From: Sinorhizobium alkalisoli
GTDB lineage: Bacteria; Pseudomonadota; Alphaproteobacteria; Rhizobiales; Rhizobiaceae
Reading direction: 5' to 3'
Assembly (NCBI RefSeq): GCF_008932245.1
Contig: NZ_CP034909.1
Span: 124,001-188,000 of the forward strand
DNA length: 64,000 nucleotides
The notes beneath the pieces were generated by a model, which was given only the letters and a program-made list of their open reading frames with translations, searched no databases and was not told where the DNA came from. Positions 26,629-35,623 of the stretch are shown in pieces; the first letter of the stretch is position 1, and every line of letters begins with the position of its first letter. Made by a program: the position numbers and the translations under genes.

Positions 26629-27444
26629 ATGCGGGCTAGCCTCCGCCTTTTGCTGACGGTCCTTGTTCTGGCCGCTGCCGCGCCGGCCGCGGCGCAGGCG
26701 CCGGTACGGCCCCTGGAGCGGCAGATCACGAATTTCAACGAGAAGCTCGAGATCGGTATCTCGACCGACGAGATCGCCATCACCTCCGACTTTCGCGGCG
26801 CCGACCTGACGATTTTCGGCGCCATCGACGGCTTCGATCCCAACCTTCTCGCCCAGGGCAAATACAACGTCGTCGTCGCCCTCGAAGGCCCGAAGGACAA
26901 TGCGACGGTGCGCAAGAAGGAGCGGGTCTTCGGCATCTGGGTCAACACGCAGTCGATGACCTTCGAGCTGGTTCCCGAAGCCTACTCGCTGTCAAGCACG
27001 CGCGACATTGCAACGATCGCACCGCCGCGCGACATTGCCAATATGGGGATCGGCGTCGATCACATGCGCCTGGTGCCGCTCGGTTTCTTTGGCGACGGCA
27101 GCAATCTCGGCGAATTTCGCAATGCCTTCCGGCGCCTGCGGGAGGAAAGCGGCGTCTACCAGCGGGATCCGGGCGGCGTGCAGTTCATCAGTTCGAGCCT
27201 GTTCAAGGCCTCCGTGCGGCTGCCGGCCAACGTACCGAACGGCATTCACGTCGTGCGCGCCTATCTGTTCCGGGACGGGCTGTTCGTCGCCGCCAAGGCG
27301 CTGTCGCTCCGGGTCGTCAAGACCGGTCTCGAACAGGCCATCACCCGGGCCGCGCATGACCAGCCCCTCGCCTATGGTCTCCTTGCCGTGGCGCTGGCTG
27401 TCATCACCGGCTGGGGCGCAAGCCTGCTCTTCCGAAAGGACTAG
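26629..27444 (+). CDS. TIGR02186-like transmembrane protein of unknown function
   Basis: Protein of 271 residues with a cleavable signal (LLLTVLVLAAAAPAAAQA), a periplasmic region with beta-rich stretches (ISTDEIAITSDFRGADLTIFGAI, NGIHVVRAYLFRDGLF), and a single C-terminal membrane anchor (YGLLAVALAVITGWGASLLF). It fits the alphaproteobacterial family TIGR02186, whose function is unknown. AAGGAG precedes the ATG. It lies directly downstream of the TauE/SafE gene, so the two likely work together in anion or sulfur-compound handling. Confidence 0.8.
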   Translation: MRASLRLLLTVLVLAAAAPAAAQAPVRPLERQITNFNEKLEIGISTDEIAITSDFRGADLTIFGAIDGFDPNLLAQGKYNVVVALEGPKDNATVRKKERVFGIWVNTQSMTFELVPEAYSLSSTRDIATIAPPRDIANMGIGVDHMRLVPLGFFGDGSNLGEFRNAFRRLREESGVYQRDPGGVQFISSSLFKASVRLPANVPNGIHVVRAYLFRDGLFVAAKALSLRVVKTGLEQAITRAAHDQPLAYGLLAVALAVITGWGASLLFRKD

Positions 27445-27446
27445 GG

Positions 27447-28388
27447 TCAGGAGGTCTTTCCCGCTTCGCAGCCATCCTGAAGTGCGGCCTGTGCTTTCGC
27501 CTCACTCAACAGCCAATTGCCGAGGCGGCTGACCGGTTGGCTCGCCCGCGCAGGCCGGACCAGGCAGTAGCCGCGCTCGCGGACCTCGAGAGTGGGGCCG
27601 ACGGGCACCAGAAGGCCCGAGGAAATGTGTTCATCCACGAGGCCCTTCCACCCGATCGCAATTCCCTGGCCGCCGACGGCGGCTTGCACGACAAGCGAAT
27701 AGGTGTTGAAGCTCAGATCGACATGTCCCGACTGCACGTCTCTCACCGCCTTGAAATGCGATAAATAGGTGCGCCATTCGAACCAGGGCGAAGGCGCCGA
27801 GCTATCGAGATGTATCAAGGTTGATCTCGCGAGCGACGAGACATCTGCGAAGGGGCCGTTCTGTTCGGCGAAAGCCGGTGTGCACACGGGCGTGACCGCT
27901 TCCGGTAAGAGCAATATGACATCGTCGCCGAAATCGCGCTGCGCGCCGAAAGCGACGGCGATGTCGTTATCTCTCAACAGTTCCCGCTGAAGCCTTTGCG
28001 TCGCGACGATCTGGATGTCCAACTCCGGATATAGAAGCCGGAATGCATGCATTCGAGGCATCAGCCAGAGCGACGCAAATGCATAATCCGTCAGCAACCG
28101 GATCGTCGATCTTTCCTGGTCGGCGCGAAAAGCGCCAACGGCATCGTCGATTTCGTCGACCGCCCGTTTCGCAATGTCGTAAAGCCTCTGGCCCGCGGGC
28201 GTGAGTTCGACACCGCGGTGGACGCGGGTTAGCAGATCCACTCCGATCTGGTCCTCTATGCGTCGAATTTGGTAGCTGATCGCCGGCTGCGAAATTCCAA
28301 GCGCAGCCGCAGCGGATGTCAGGTTGCCACGCTTTGCCACCTCCACGAAAAGCCGCAGCCAGCCGAGATCGACCACTCTCTGTCTCAT
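27447..28388 (-). CDS. LysR regulator of choline-sulfate use
   Basis: LysR-type regulator of 313 residues. The N-terminal winged helix is FVEVAKRGNLTSAAAALGISQPAISYQIRRIEDQIG; a ligand-binding domain follows. It is divergent from a choline-binding protein gene with betC beyond it, which is the known arrangement of the choline-sulfate utilisation regulator in rhizobia. It probably activates both when choline sulfate or choline is present. Start MRQRVVDLGWL. Confidence 0.87.
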   Translation of the reverse strand: MRQRVVDLGWLRLFVEVAKRGNLTSAAAALGISQPAISYQIRRIEDQIGVDLLTRVHRGVELTPAGQRLYDIAKRAVDEIDDAVGAFRADQERSTIRLLTDYAFASLWLMPRMHAFRLLYPELDIQIVATQRLQRELLRDNDIAVAFGAQRDFGDDVILLLPEAVTPVCTPAFAEQNGPFADVSSLARSTLIHLDSSAPSPWFEWRTYLSHFKAVRDVQSGHVDLSFNTYSLVVQAAVGGQGIAIGWKGLVDEHISSGLLVPVGPTLEVRERGYCLVRPARASQPVSRLGNWLLSEAKAQAALQDGCEAGKTS

Positions 28389-28483
28389 AGAAAGGCCTTA
28401 TGGGAAGAATCAAGAAAACCCGACTTCACAGGGATTTAGAATAGCGGCACGAATACGGAAATCAAATAGTTCAGGGGAGTAAC

Positions 28484-29434
28484 ATGATGATGAATGCAGT
28501 CAGCACCTGCCTCGCCTTGGGATTGTTCCTGTCGCTTGCCGGTATGGCGCCAGTCCAGGCCGCGGAGGATGAGGCCTGCAAGGTGATCCGCATGTCTGAC
28601 CCGGGCTGGACGGACATCACTGCAACGAATGCCGTCGCGCGCGTCCTGCTCGAGGCACTTGGCTATGAGCCCGACATCAAAACGCTCTCCGTGCCTATCG
28701 GCTACGAGTCGATGAAGAACGGGGAGATCGACATCTTCCTCGGCAACTGGATGCCGGCCCAGAGCGCTTTCATAGAGGACCTGCAGAAGGCTGACGCCGT
28801 CGAGATCGTCAATCGTAACCTCGATGGCGCTAAGTTCACGCTGGCTGTACCATCCTATGTCGCGGAACGCGGCATCAAGGACTTTTCTGATCTCCAGACG
28901 CATGGTGAAGAGTTCGAGCGACTGATCTATGGTATCGAGACGGGGGCACCGGCCAATGCCAGCATCGAAAAAATGATCGGCGCAAATGATTTCGGGCTTG
29001 GAGACTGGCAGCTGGTCCAGTCGAGCGAACAGGCGATGCTGGCCCAGGTGGAGCGCGCTGCACAGAAGGAGGCGGCAATCGTTTTTCTCGCCTGGGCGCC
29101 GCATCCCATGAACAACCGGTTTGACATCACCTATCTTTCCGGTGGCGACGCCTATTTCGGGGCCAATTACGGTGGCGCGGAGGTCTATACGCTCGCGCGG
29201 ACCGGCTGGACGAAGATGTGCCCCAACGGTGCCAACTTGTTCAAGAATCTCACCTTCGACATGGCAATGGAAAACACGTTGATGGGCAAGATCCTGGAAG
29301 GCGACAAACCGGAGGAAGCCGCAGCGGCGTGGCTCAGCGAGAATCCGCAGTCGCTCGACAAGTGGCTCGCGGGCGTTACGACCTTCGACGGTGGTCCCGG
29401 ATTGGACAGCGTGAAAGCCTCTCTCGGACTCTAA
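28484..29434 (+). CDS. choX: Choline-type ABC transporter substrate-binding protein
   Basis: Periplasmic binding protein of 316 residues with a signal peptide (LGLFLSLAGMAPVQAA). The domain is of the glycine betaine/choline type: KVIRMSDPGWTDI, the EIDIFLGNWMP segment, and FLAWAPHPMNNRFDITYL. It resembles ChoX of Sinorhizobium. The permease and ATPase (ChoW, ChoV) are absent here, so it is an orphan that may use a transporter encoded elsewhere. The start has GGGGAGTAAC just before ATG. Confidence 0.87.
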   Translation: MMMNAVSTCLALGLFLSLAGMAPVQAAEDEACKVIRMSDPGWTDITATNAVARVLLEALGYEPDIKTLSVPIGYESMKNGEIDIFLGNWMPAQSAFIEDLQKADAVEIVNRNLDGAKFTLAVPSYVAERGIKDFSDLQTHGEEFERLIYGIETGAPANASIEKMIGANDFGLGDWQLVQSSEQAMLAQVERAAQKEAAIVFLAWAPHPMNNRFDITYLSGGDAYFGANYGGAEVYTLARTGWTKMCPNGANLFKNLTFDMAMENTLMGKILEGDKPEEAAAAWLSENPQSLDKWLAGVTTFDGGPGLDSVKASLGL

Positions 29435-29452
29435 GCCGACGTGCGTGACTGC

Positions 29453-29553
29453 CAGCGCCGCGCGTCTTTTCAGACGCGCAAAGGTCGCTGTAATTCTTTG
29501 AAATTGTGCATCGCACTTCCGAAAACAGGTACGATCGCCGGGGCGATGCGCTA
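29453..29553. repeat. RIME element, copy 4, between choX and betC
   Basis: Starts CAGCGCCGCGCGTCTTTTCA and ends GGGGCGATGCGCTA. It occupies most of the 137-base gap between two genes on the same strand that belong to one function. Its hairpins would lie within the transcript if the genes form an operon. Confidence 0.82.
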
Positions 29554-29571
29554 GACTGAAGGACGAATCCA

Positions 29572-31083
29572 ATGACGCGGCCAAACATCCTGATCCTGAT
29601 GGTCGACCAGTTCAACGGAACTCTGTTTCCCGATGGTCCCGCCGATTTTCTGCATGCGCCTCATCTCAGGGGCTTGGCAGAGCGCTCGGTTCGCTTTGCC
29701 AATACCTACACCGCCAGCCCGCTTTGCGCTCCGGCACGGGCGTCCTTCATGTCCGGTCAACTCCCGAGCCGCACACGCGTCTACGACAACGCTGCCGAAT
29801 TTGCCTCGGACATACCGACCTATGCGCACCACCTCAGGGCCGGAGGATATCAGACTTGCCTCTCGGGAAAGATGCATTTCGTCGGCCCCGATCAACTGCA
29901 TGGTTTCGAGGAGCGGTTGACGACGGATATCTATCCGGCGGATTTCGGTTGGACGCCGGACTACCGTAAGCCGGGGGAGCGCATCGACTGGTGGTATCAC
30001 AATCTCGGCTCCGTCACGGGTGCCGGGGTGGCCGAGATCACCAACCAGATGGAATACGACGACGAGGTTGCCTACAACGCCACCCGCAAGCTCTACGATC
30101 TTGCGCGCGGCAATGACGATCGACCGTGGAGCCTGACGGTTAGTTTCACCCATCCGCACGATCCCTATGTCGCTCGCAAGCGCTTCTGGGATCTTTACGA
30201 GGGCTGTCCTGCGCTGGACCCGAAGATCGGACCCATTCCCTTTGAACAGCAGGACCCGCATTCGCGGCGCCTCCTGGAGGCTTGCGACTACCGGTCATTC
30301 GACATTTCGGCGGATGACGTACGGCGCGCACGGCGCGGCTATTTCGCCAGCATCTCCTACGTGGACGAGAAAATCGGCGAGATTCTCGACGTGCTCGAGC
30401 GGACCGGCATGGCCGGGAATACCGCCATACTGTTCGTATCCGACCATGGCGACATGCTGGGCGAACGTGGCCTCTGGTTCAAGATGAGCTTCTTCGAAGG
30501 CTCGGCGCGCGTGCCACTGATGATCTCGGCGCCTGGCTGGAAGCCGGGCAGGGTCGACGCACCGGTGTCGACGCTCGACGTAACGCCGACTGTCGCCTCG
30601 ATCGCCGGCTTGGATATCGCTTCGATCCTCCCTTGGACCGACGGCGAAGATCTCGCGCCGCTGGTGCGGGCTGAGGCCGACCGGGGTCCGGTGCCGATGG
30701 AATACGCGGCAGAAGGCTCAGTGGCGCCGCTCGTGGGGTTGCGATCGGGAGCATACAAATTGACGCTCTGCGACGAGGATCCGCCGCTGCTGTTCGACGT
30801 CAGCTCTGATCCCGATGAATTGACGGACCTTGCGTCAAATGCGGAACACAGCGAAGCCCTCACCAGCTTGCTCGCCGAAGCAAACAAGCGTTGGAGTCTC
30901 GCCGCCTTTGACGCTGCGGTGCGTGAAAGCCAAGCCCGTCGCTGGGTGGTGTATCCGGCGCTGAGGAACGGCGCCTACTACCCTTGGGATTTCCAGCCGT
31001 TGCAGAAGGCCTCCGAGCGATACATGCGCAACCACATGGATCTCAACGTGCTCGAGGAAAAGCAGCGGTTTCCTCGGGATTGA
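29572..31083 (+). CDS. betC: Choline-sulfatase BetC
   Basis: Type I sulfatase of 503 residues that hydrolyses choline sulfate to choline and sulfate. The formylglycine motif C-x-P-x-R is at CAPAR (C52). Metal-binding segments are NILILMVDQ near the N-terminus and FVSDHGDMLGERGLWFKM. The C-terminal part (YYPWDFQPL) is characteristic of choline sulfatases. The product choline can be oxidised to glycine betaine by BetA and BetB, which are not in this window. Together with the regulator and binding protein it makes a small choline-sulfate module. Confidence 0.94.
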   Translation: MTRPNILILMVDQFNGTLFPDGPADFLHAPHLRGLAERSVRFANTYTASPLCAPARASFMSGQLPSRTRVYDNAAEFASDIPTYAHHLRAGGYQTCLSGKMHFVGPDQLHGFEERLTTDIYPADFGWTPDYRKPGERIDWWYHNLGSVTGAGVAEITNQMEYDDEVAYNATRKLYDLARGNDDRPWSLTVSFTHPHDPYVARKRFWDLYEGCPALDPKIGPIPFEQQDPHSRRLLEACDYRSFDISADDVRRARRGYFASISYVDEKIGEILDVLERTGMAGNTAILFVSDHGDMLGERGLWFKMSFFEGSARVPLMISAPGWKPGRVDAPVSTLDVTPTVASIAGLDIASILPWTDGEDLAPLVRAEADRGPVPMEYAAEGSVAPLVGLRSGAYKLTLCDEDPPLLFDVSSDPDELTDLASNAEHSEALTSLLAEANKRWSLAAFDAAVRESQARRWVVYPALRNGAYYPWDFQPLQKASERYMRNHMDLNVLEEKQRFPRD

Positions 31084-31287
31084 GGCGCGATGCTCGTCCC
31101 ACAGATATGATCTAACGTCTTCGCCTCATTCAGCTGGACAGTGGCGCCGGCTGAAGCGGACGCATTTCCTTTTGCCCTGTTGCGGTTTATGGAAGCGCAC
31201 GACAGTATCCCAGACGGTCCTGACCGATCGACGCGAACGGGGAGGAGTTGGGCCACGGATCCGCTCCCGGAAAAGCAGAGGAAGCCA

Positions 31288-31524
31288 ATGAAGCCGATTT
31301 TCGTGCAATTGCAATGCGCCCCCGGCAAAACCTACGAAGTTGCCGACGAGATCTACCGCAAGGAAATCGTCTCGGAGATGTATTCGACCAGTGGTGACTA
31401 CGACCTGCTTCTGAAGATCTATGTCGAGGAGGGTCAGGACGTCGGCAAGTTCATCAACGACAATATAGCCAGCGTGCCGGGTATCTCCCGTTCCTTGACG
31501 ACGCTCACCTTCAACGCGTTCTGA
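31288..31524 (+). CDS. Lrp/AsnC ligand-binding (RAM) domain protein
   Basis: A 78-residue protein consisting only of the ligand-binding half of Lrp/AsnC regulators (AsnC_trans_reg): MKPIFVQLQCAPGKTYEVADEI, SGDYDLLLKIYVEEG, VPGISRSLTTLTFNAF. With no helix-turn-helix it cannot bind DNA itself and may act as a small-molecule sensor or partner of full-length regulators. The ATG is inside a longer frame, but GAGGAAGCC precedes it and the domain starts there. Confidence 0.85.
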   Translation: MKPIFVQLQCAPGKTYEVADEIYRKEIVSEMYSTSGDYDLLLKIYVEEGQDVGKFINDNIASVPGISRSLTTLTFNAF

Positions 31525-31530
31525 AGGCTT

Positions 31531-32256
31531 CTATCCGAGCAGGTTGGCGAAGCGGACGGAATAGATCCGGTCGCGTCCCATCATATGGGCGACGAGGTAC
31601 TGGCGATCGAAGAGCCCATTCATGGCGCGGTGCCGGAGGTCCAACCCGCCGGTGGTCACACCGAAGGCGGGCATGAGCAGCCGTTTGCCGTCCGTCGCGA
31701 AACAGGGCCGGCGAACCGATCTCTCGCGGCGCCGCACGGTAGCCGAGGGATGCAAGTGGCCGGCGATCTCGCCGAGGCCGTCCTTCAGGGATGGCTCGTG
31801 TCGGAAGACGAGCCCCGCGTGCCGCAGTTCATCCATGAAGGCGCCCGGCAGTCCGAATGCGCCGTCCGGATCGTGGTTGCCGTTGATCCAGATCCAGTCG
31901 CGCCCGTGCGCCATGGAGCAGATCATCTGGCGAAAGTTTTCCGGCATCGCCGCCGAGCCCCTGCGGTCGTGGAAGTTGTCGCCAAGACTGATGACAGTCT
32001 TCGGATCATGGCGCGCGAGAACCGCCTCCAGGATGCGTAGCGTCGCGATCGTGTCGTAGGGCGGCAGCATCATGCCGCGGCGGGCGAAGGCGGAGCCTTT
32101 TTCCAGGTGAAGGTCGGAGACGACGAGCGTTCGGCTCTCGGGAAGATAAAGACCCCCCAGCGCATCGCAGATGGCCGCGACGCCGTTGATCGTCGTGCGC
32201 GCCTGGAAAAGAGCACACCCAGCAGGGGCCGATGTCGCGTGGACGAGCCGATGCAT
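31531..32256 (-). CDS. pdeM: Ligase-associated DNA damage response endonuclease PdeM
   Basis: Calcineurin-like metallophosphoesterase of 241 residues. Metal ligands are VVSDLHLEKG, ISLGDNFHDRRG, INGNHDPDG and IAGHLHP. This family (PdeM) is found with a DNA helicase, exonuclease and ATP-dependent ligase in a bacterial repair cluster. Here it lies seven bases downstream of the matching Lhr-type helicase, so the two are co-transcribed. The exonuclease and ligase are not in the window. Confidence 0.88.
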   Translation of the reverse strand: MHRLVHATSAPAGCALFQARTTINGVAAICDALGGLYLPESRTLVVSDLHLEKGSAFARRGMMLPPYDTIATLRILEAVLARHDPKTVISLGDNFHDRRGSAAMPENFRQMICSMAHGRDWIWINGNHDPDGAFGLPGAFMDELRHAGLVFRHEPSLKDGLGEIAGHLHPSATVRRRERSVRRPCFATDGKRLLMPAFGVTTGGLDLRHRAMNGLFDRQYLVAHMMGRDRIYSVRFANLLG

Positions 32257-32263
32257 TCCTGTC

Positions 32264-34807
32264 CTATTCCTCTGTGAGGCCCATCGCCTCGCTGATCAGC
32301 TCATCGGCCGCTTCCGTGAGCAGGAAGTCCTGTGCTTCTCCATGGACCGATTCCCGCCCGATTTCCAGCATCACCGGGATGGCGAGCGGCGAGATGCGAT
32401 CGAGCCGGCGATGGGCGACGTGGCCTTTGATTCGCTTCAACATGGAGCCGAGCCGGTCGATGTCCAAGAGGCCCGTCGCCGCGTCGTTCCTGGTTGCCTC
32501 CAGGAGAATGTGATCCGGCTCGTGAATCCGCAATACGTCGTAAATGAGGTCGGCGGAAACCGTGATCTGCCGGCCGGTCTTCTCCTTGCCGGGGTGGCGT
32601 TGCTCGATGAGGCCGGCGATGACTGCGCAGTTGCGGAAGGTACGCTTGAGAAGGAAGGACTCGTTGAGCCAGGCCTCGAGGTCGTCGCCCAGCATGTCCT
32701 CGTCGAGGAGGTCTCCAAGCGAGGGTGCGCCGGTGCGGAAGGCCGAGCCCAAATCATCGAGCGCCCAGACGGCGAGCGAATAGTCGGTGGCGACGAAGCC
32801 GAGCGGCTTCAGCCCGGCGCGGTCGAGCCTGCGGGTGATGAGCATGCCGAGCGTCTGGTGCGCGAGCCGCCCTTCGAAGGCATAGATGACCATGTAATGG
32901 CGGCTGCCGCGCGGAAAGGTCTCGATCAGGAGCTGGTCCTCCGGCGGCAGCATCGAGACATCCTGCTGCAGCGCCAGCCAGTCGCGCACCTGATCGGGAA
33001 GTGGCGCGCGGCGGGCGGGATCGGCGAGCATTTTTCGCACCTGCGTCGCGAGATAGGTCGAAAGCGGGAACTTGCCGCCGGCATAGCTCGGCACCTTCGG
33101 ATCGAAGGAAAAGGCTTGCGAGACGAGGCACTCGCTCTCGCGGATGCCTTCGAAGCGCAGAACCTTGCCGGAGAAGAGAAACGTGTCGCCCGGCGACAGC
33201 AATTCGAGAAAGTACTCCTCTACCTTGCCGAGCGACATGCCGCCGCGGCCGAGCGAGCCGCGGGCATTGCGTTTCACCAGCCGGACGTTCAGCATCGGCG
33301 ATTCCACGATCGTCCCGACATTCAGCCGATATTGCTGCGCCACCATCGGGTTCGAAACTCGCCAAAGGCCCTCCTTCGTCTTGCGGATACGAGCGTAACG
33401 CTCATAGGTCCTGAGCGCATAGCCGCCGGTGGCGACGAGATCGACGACCCGTTCGAAGGTCTCCCACGAGAGGTCGCGGTAGGGCAGGGCGGTGGTGATT
33501 TCGTCGTGCAGCTCGACCGCATCGAAAGGGCCGGCACAGGCCCTGCCGAGCACATGTTGCGCGAGCACGTCGAGCGCACCCCGGCCGATCGGCGGCGTAT
33601 CCTGCGCGCCGATATAGTTGGCGTCGAGCGCGGCCTGGCATTCCATCACCTCGAAGCGGTTGGCCGGCACGAGGAGGGCGCGGCTCGGCTCGTCCATGCG
33701 GTGATTGGCGCGGCCGATGCGCTGGGCGAGCCGGCTCGCGCCCTTCGGGGCGCCGACATGGACCACCAGGTCGACATCGCCCCAATCGATGCCGAGATCG
33801 AGCGTCGAGGTGGCGACGACGGCGCGCAGCCGGTTCTCGGCCATTGCCGCCTCGACCTTCCGGCGCTGGGCGACGTCGAGCGAGCCGTGGTGCAATGCGA
33901 TCGGCAGGTGGTCGTCGTTGATGGTCCAGAGCTCCTGGAACAGCATTTCCGCCTGGCTGCGCGTGTTGACGAAGAGCAGCGTCGTGCCATGCGCCTTGAT
34001 CGCCTCGTAGACATCGGCGATCGCATAGCGGGCAGAGTGCCCGGCCCAAGGCACGTGTTTGTCTGAGCGCAGGATCGAAATCTCCGGCTTGGCGCCGCCG
34101 GAAACGGTGATCAGGCCGGCATGGCCATCGCCGTCCGGAGGCTGCGCCACCAGCCAGCGCTGCAGTTCCATCGGCTCGGCGACCGTTGCCGAAAGCCCGA
34201 TCGATTGCAGGCGGGGCGCCAACCGCCGCAGCCGCGCGAGCCCGAGGGAAAGCAGATGCCCGCGCTTCGAAGTTACCAGCGAATGCAATTCGTCGAGCAC
34301 GACATAGCGCAGGTCCTTGAAGAAGCGTCCCGCCTCGCCATCGGCGAGAAGCAGCGCGAGCTGCTCGGGGGTCGTCAGCAGGATGTCTGGCGGGTTCGCC
34401 TTCTGCCGCTGGCGCTTGCCCTGCGGCGTATCGCCAGTGCGGTTTTCGATCCGGACGGGAAGTCCCATCTCGCCGACGGGCTTCATCAGGTTGCGCTCGA
34501 TGTCGACGGCGAGCGCTTTCAGCGGCGAGATATAGAGCGTGTGGATGCCGACGAAGGCAGAGCCCGGCGGGATCCTGCCGCGCCGCGTGAGATCGATGAG
34601 GGATGGCAGGAAGCCGGCAAGTGTCTTGCCTGCGCCGGTCGGAGCTATCAGAAGTGTGCTCTCCCCGGCTTCCGCGCGGGAGAGCAATTCGAGCTGATGC
34701 GCGCGCGGTCGCCAGCCCTTGTCGGCGAACCACCGGAGAAAGGGCGCCGGCAACGTCAAAGCATCACGCTTCGGCAAAGGGGAATCGATCCTGTTCACGG
34801 GGAACAA
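32264..34807 (-). CDS. Ligase-associated DEXH-box DNA helicase (Lhr-type)
   Basis: Helicase of 847 residues, superfamily 2. The Walker A motif is APTGAGKT, the DEXH box is VLDELHSLV, and the downstream motifs are LSATVAEP and IGRANHRMDEPSRA. This matches the core Lhr helicase, a 3'-to-5' translocase on single-stranded DNA, in the shorter form linked to DNA repair. It forms a two-gene operon with pdeM. Confidence 0.92.
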   Translation of the reverse strand: MFPVNRIDSPLPKRDALTLPAPFLRWFADKGWRPRAHQLELLSRAEAGESTLLIAPTGAGKTLAGFLPSLIDLTRRGRIPPGSAFVGIHTLYISPLKALAVDIERNLMKPVGEMGLPVRIENRTGDTPQGKRQRQKANPPDILLTTPEQLALLLADGEAGRFFKDLRYVVLDELHSLVTSKRGHLLSLGLARLRRLAPRLQSIGLSATVAEPMELQRWLVAQPPDGDGHAGLITVSGGAKPEISILRSDKHVPWAGHSARYAIADVYEAIKAHGTTLLFVNTRSQAEMLFQELWTINDDHLPIALHHGSLDVAQRRKVEAAMAENRLRAVVATSTLDLGIDWGDVDLVVHVGAPKGASRLAQRIGRANHRMDEPSRALLVPANRFEVMECQAALDANYIGAQDTPPIGRGALDVLAQHVLGRACAGPFDAVELHDEITTALPYRDLSWETFERVVDLVATGGYALRTYERYARIRKTKEGLWRVSNPMVAQQYRLNVGTIVESPMLNVRLVKRNARGSLGRGGMSLGKVEEYFLELLSPGDTFLFSGKVLRFEGIRESECLVSQAFSFDPKVPSYAGGKFPLSTYLATQVRKMLADPARRAPLPDQVRDWLALQQDVSMLPPEDQLLIETFPRGSRHYMVIYAFEGRLAHQTLGMLITRRLDRAGLKPLGFVATDYSLAVWALDDLGSAFRTGAPSLGDLLDEDMLGDDLEAWLNESFLLKRTFRNCAVIAGLIEQRHPGKEKTGRQITVSADLIYDVLRIHEPDHILLEATRNDAATGLLDIDRLGSMLKRIKGHVAHRRLDRISPLAIPVMLEIGRESVHGEAQDFLLTEAADELISEAMGLTEE

Positions 34808-34882
34808 AGGTAGATCATGTGCGGCAAAAGAGAAGCGTCGATCCGCCGGCCGATCGGTTCATCCCGGCCGTGGCGGCTCTTT

Positions 34883-35518
34883 TCAGAGCGCGATGTAGCG
34901 ATCGGCGCGGTGGTTGATCGCCACGAAGAGATTGAGGACGATCGCGCCGAGCACAGACCAGGCGACGACCCCGGGCGTGGTGACCGCGAAGGCGACGGCG
35001 AGAACGGCCATGTCGATTACAAGCTGTACAAGCCCGGCGCGAATGCCGAAGCGTTCCTGCAGATAGATGCCGAGGATGCCGACGCCCCCGAGGCTGGCGC
35101 GATGGCGGTAGAGCGCCAGCAGGCCGTATCCGAGCAGTAGGCCGCCGATGAGCGCCGCCCAGCCCGGATGGATCTGGCCGATCTGAAAGAGCCGCGATTG
35201 CGCGTCGGTGAGGAACGAGGTGAGTCCGATGGCGATGAAGGTCTTTACGGTGAAAGCGGGGCCGAGCCGCTTCAGCGACAGATAGAAGAAGGGCAGGTTG
35301 AGAAGGAAAAAGGCGAGGCCGAAGTTCACGCTGGTTGCGTAATGCAGCAGAAAGGCGATGCCGGCGGTGCTGCCGGTCAGAAGGCCGGCGCTTGCGAGAA
35401 AATAGAGGCCCAGAGCGGCAATAAGGCTGCCGGAAAAGATGCCCTGCACATCCTCTATCGGCGTGTGCCTGGTGGGACTGGTGTTCCAGAGACCGAAAAC
35501 ACTGCTGCCTTGTGCCAT
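34883..35518 (-). CDS. YitT family membrane protein
   Basis: Integral membrane protein of 211 residues with five or six hydrophobic segments, including GSLIAALGLYFLASAGLLTGSTAGIAFLLHY, FLLNLPFFYLSLKRLG, and the family's GILGIYLQERFGIRAG. YitT family members are conserved but have no firmly established transport substrate. The ATG at 35518 was chosen over a TTG two codons earlier. Confidence 0.8.
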   Translation of the reverse strand: MAQGSSVFGLWNTSPTRHTPIEDVQGIFSGSLIAALGLYFLASAGLLTGSTAGIAFLLHYATSVNFGLAFFLLNLPFFYLSLKRLGPAFTVKTFIAIGLTSFLTDAQSRLFQIGQIHPGWAALIGGLLLGYGLLALYRHRASLGGVGILGIYLQERFGIRAGLVQLVIDMAVLAVAFAVTTPGVVAWSVLGAIVLNLFVAINHRADRYIAL

Positions 35519-35623
35519 GACCAATCCCCTGCTCGTGCTGGCATGACAATGCTGCAGTGCACAAAAATAATCAAGAAAAATATGTAAGCAATGCTGACCT
35601 ATTTCGCATGGCAGCGTTGCGCG

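Noticed and set aside
32171..34066. A 631-codon plus-strand frame
   Set aside because: Antisense to the Lhr-type helicase, which has intact helicase motifs. Composition is typical of a reverse-strand shadow.
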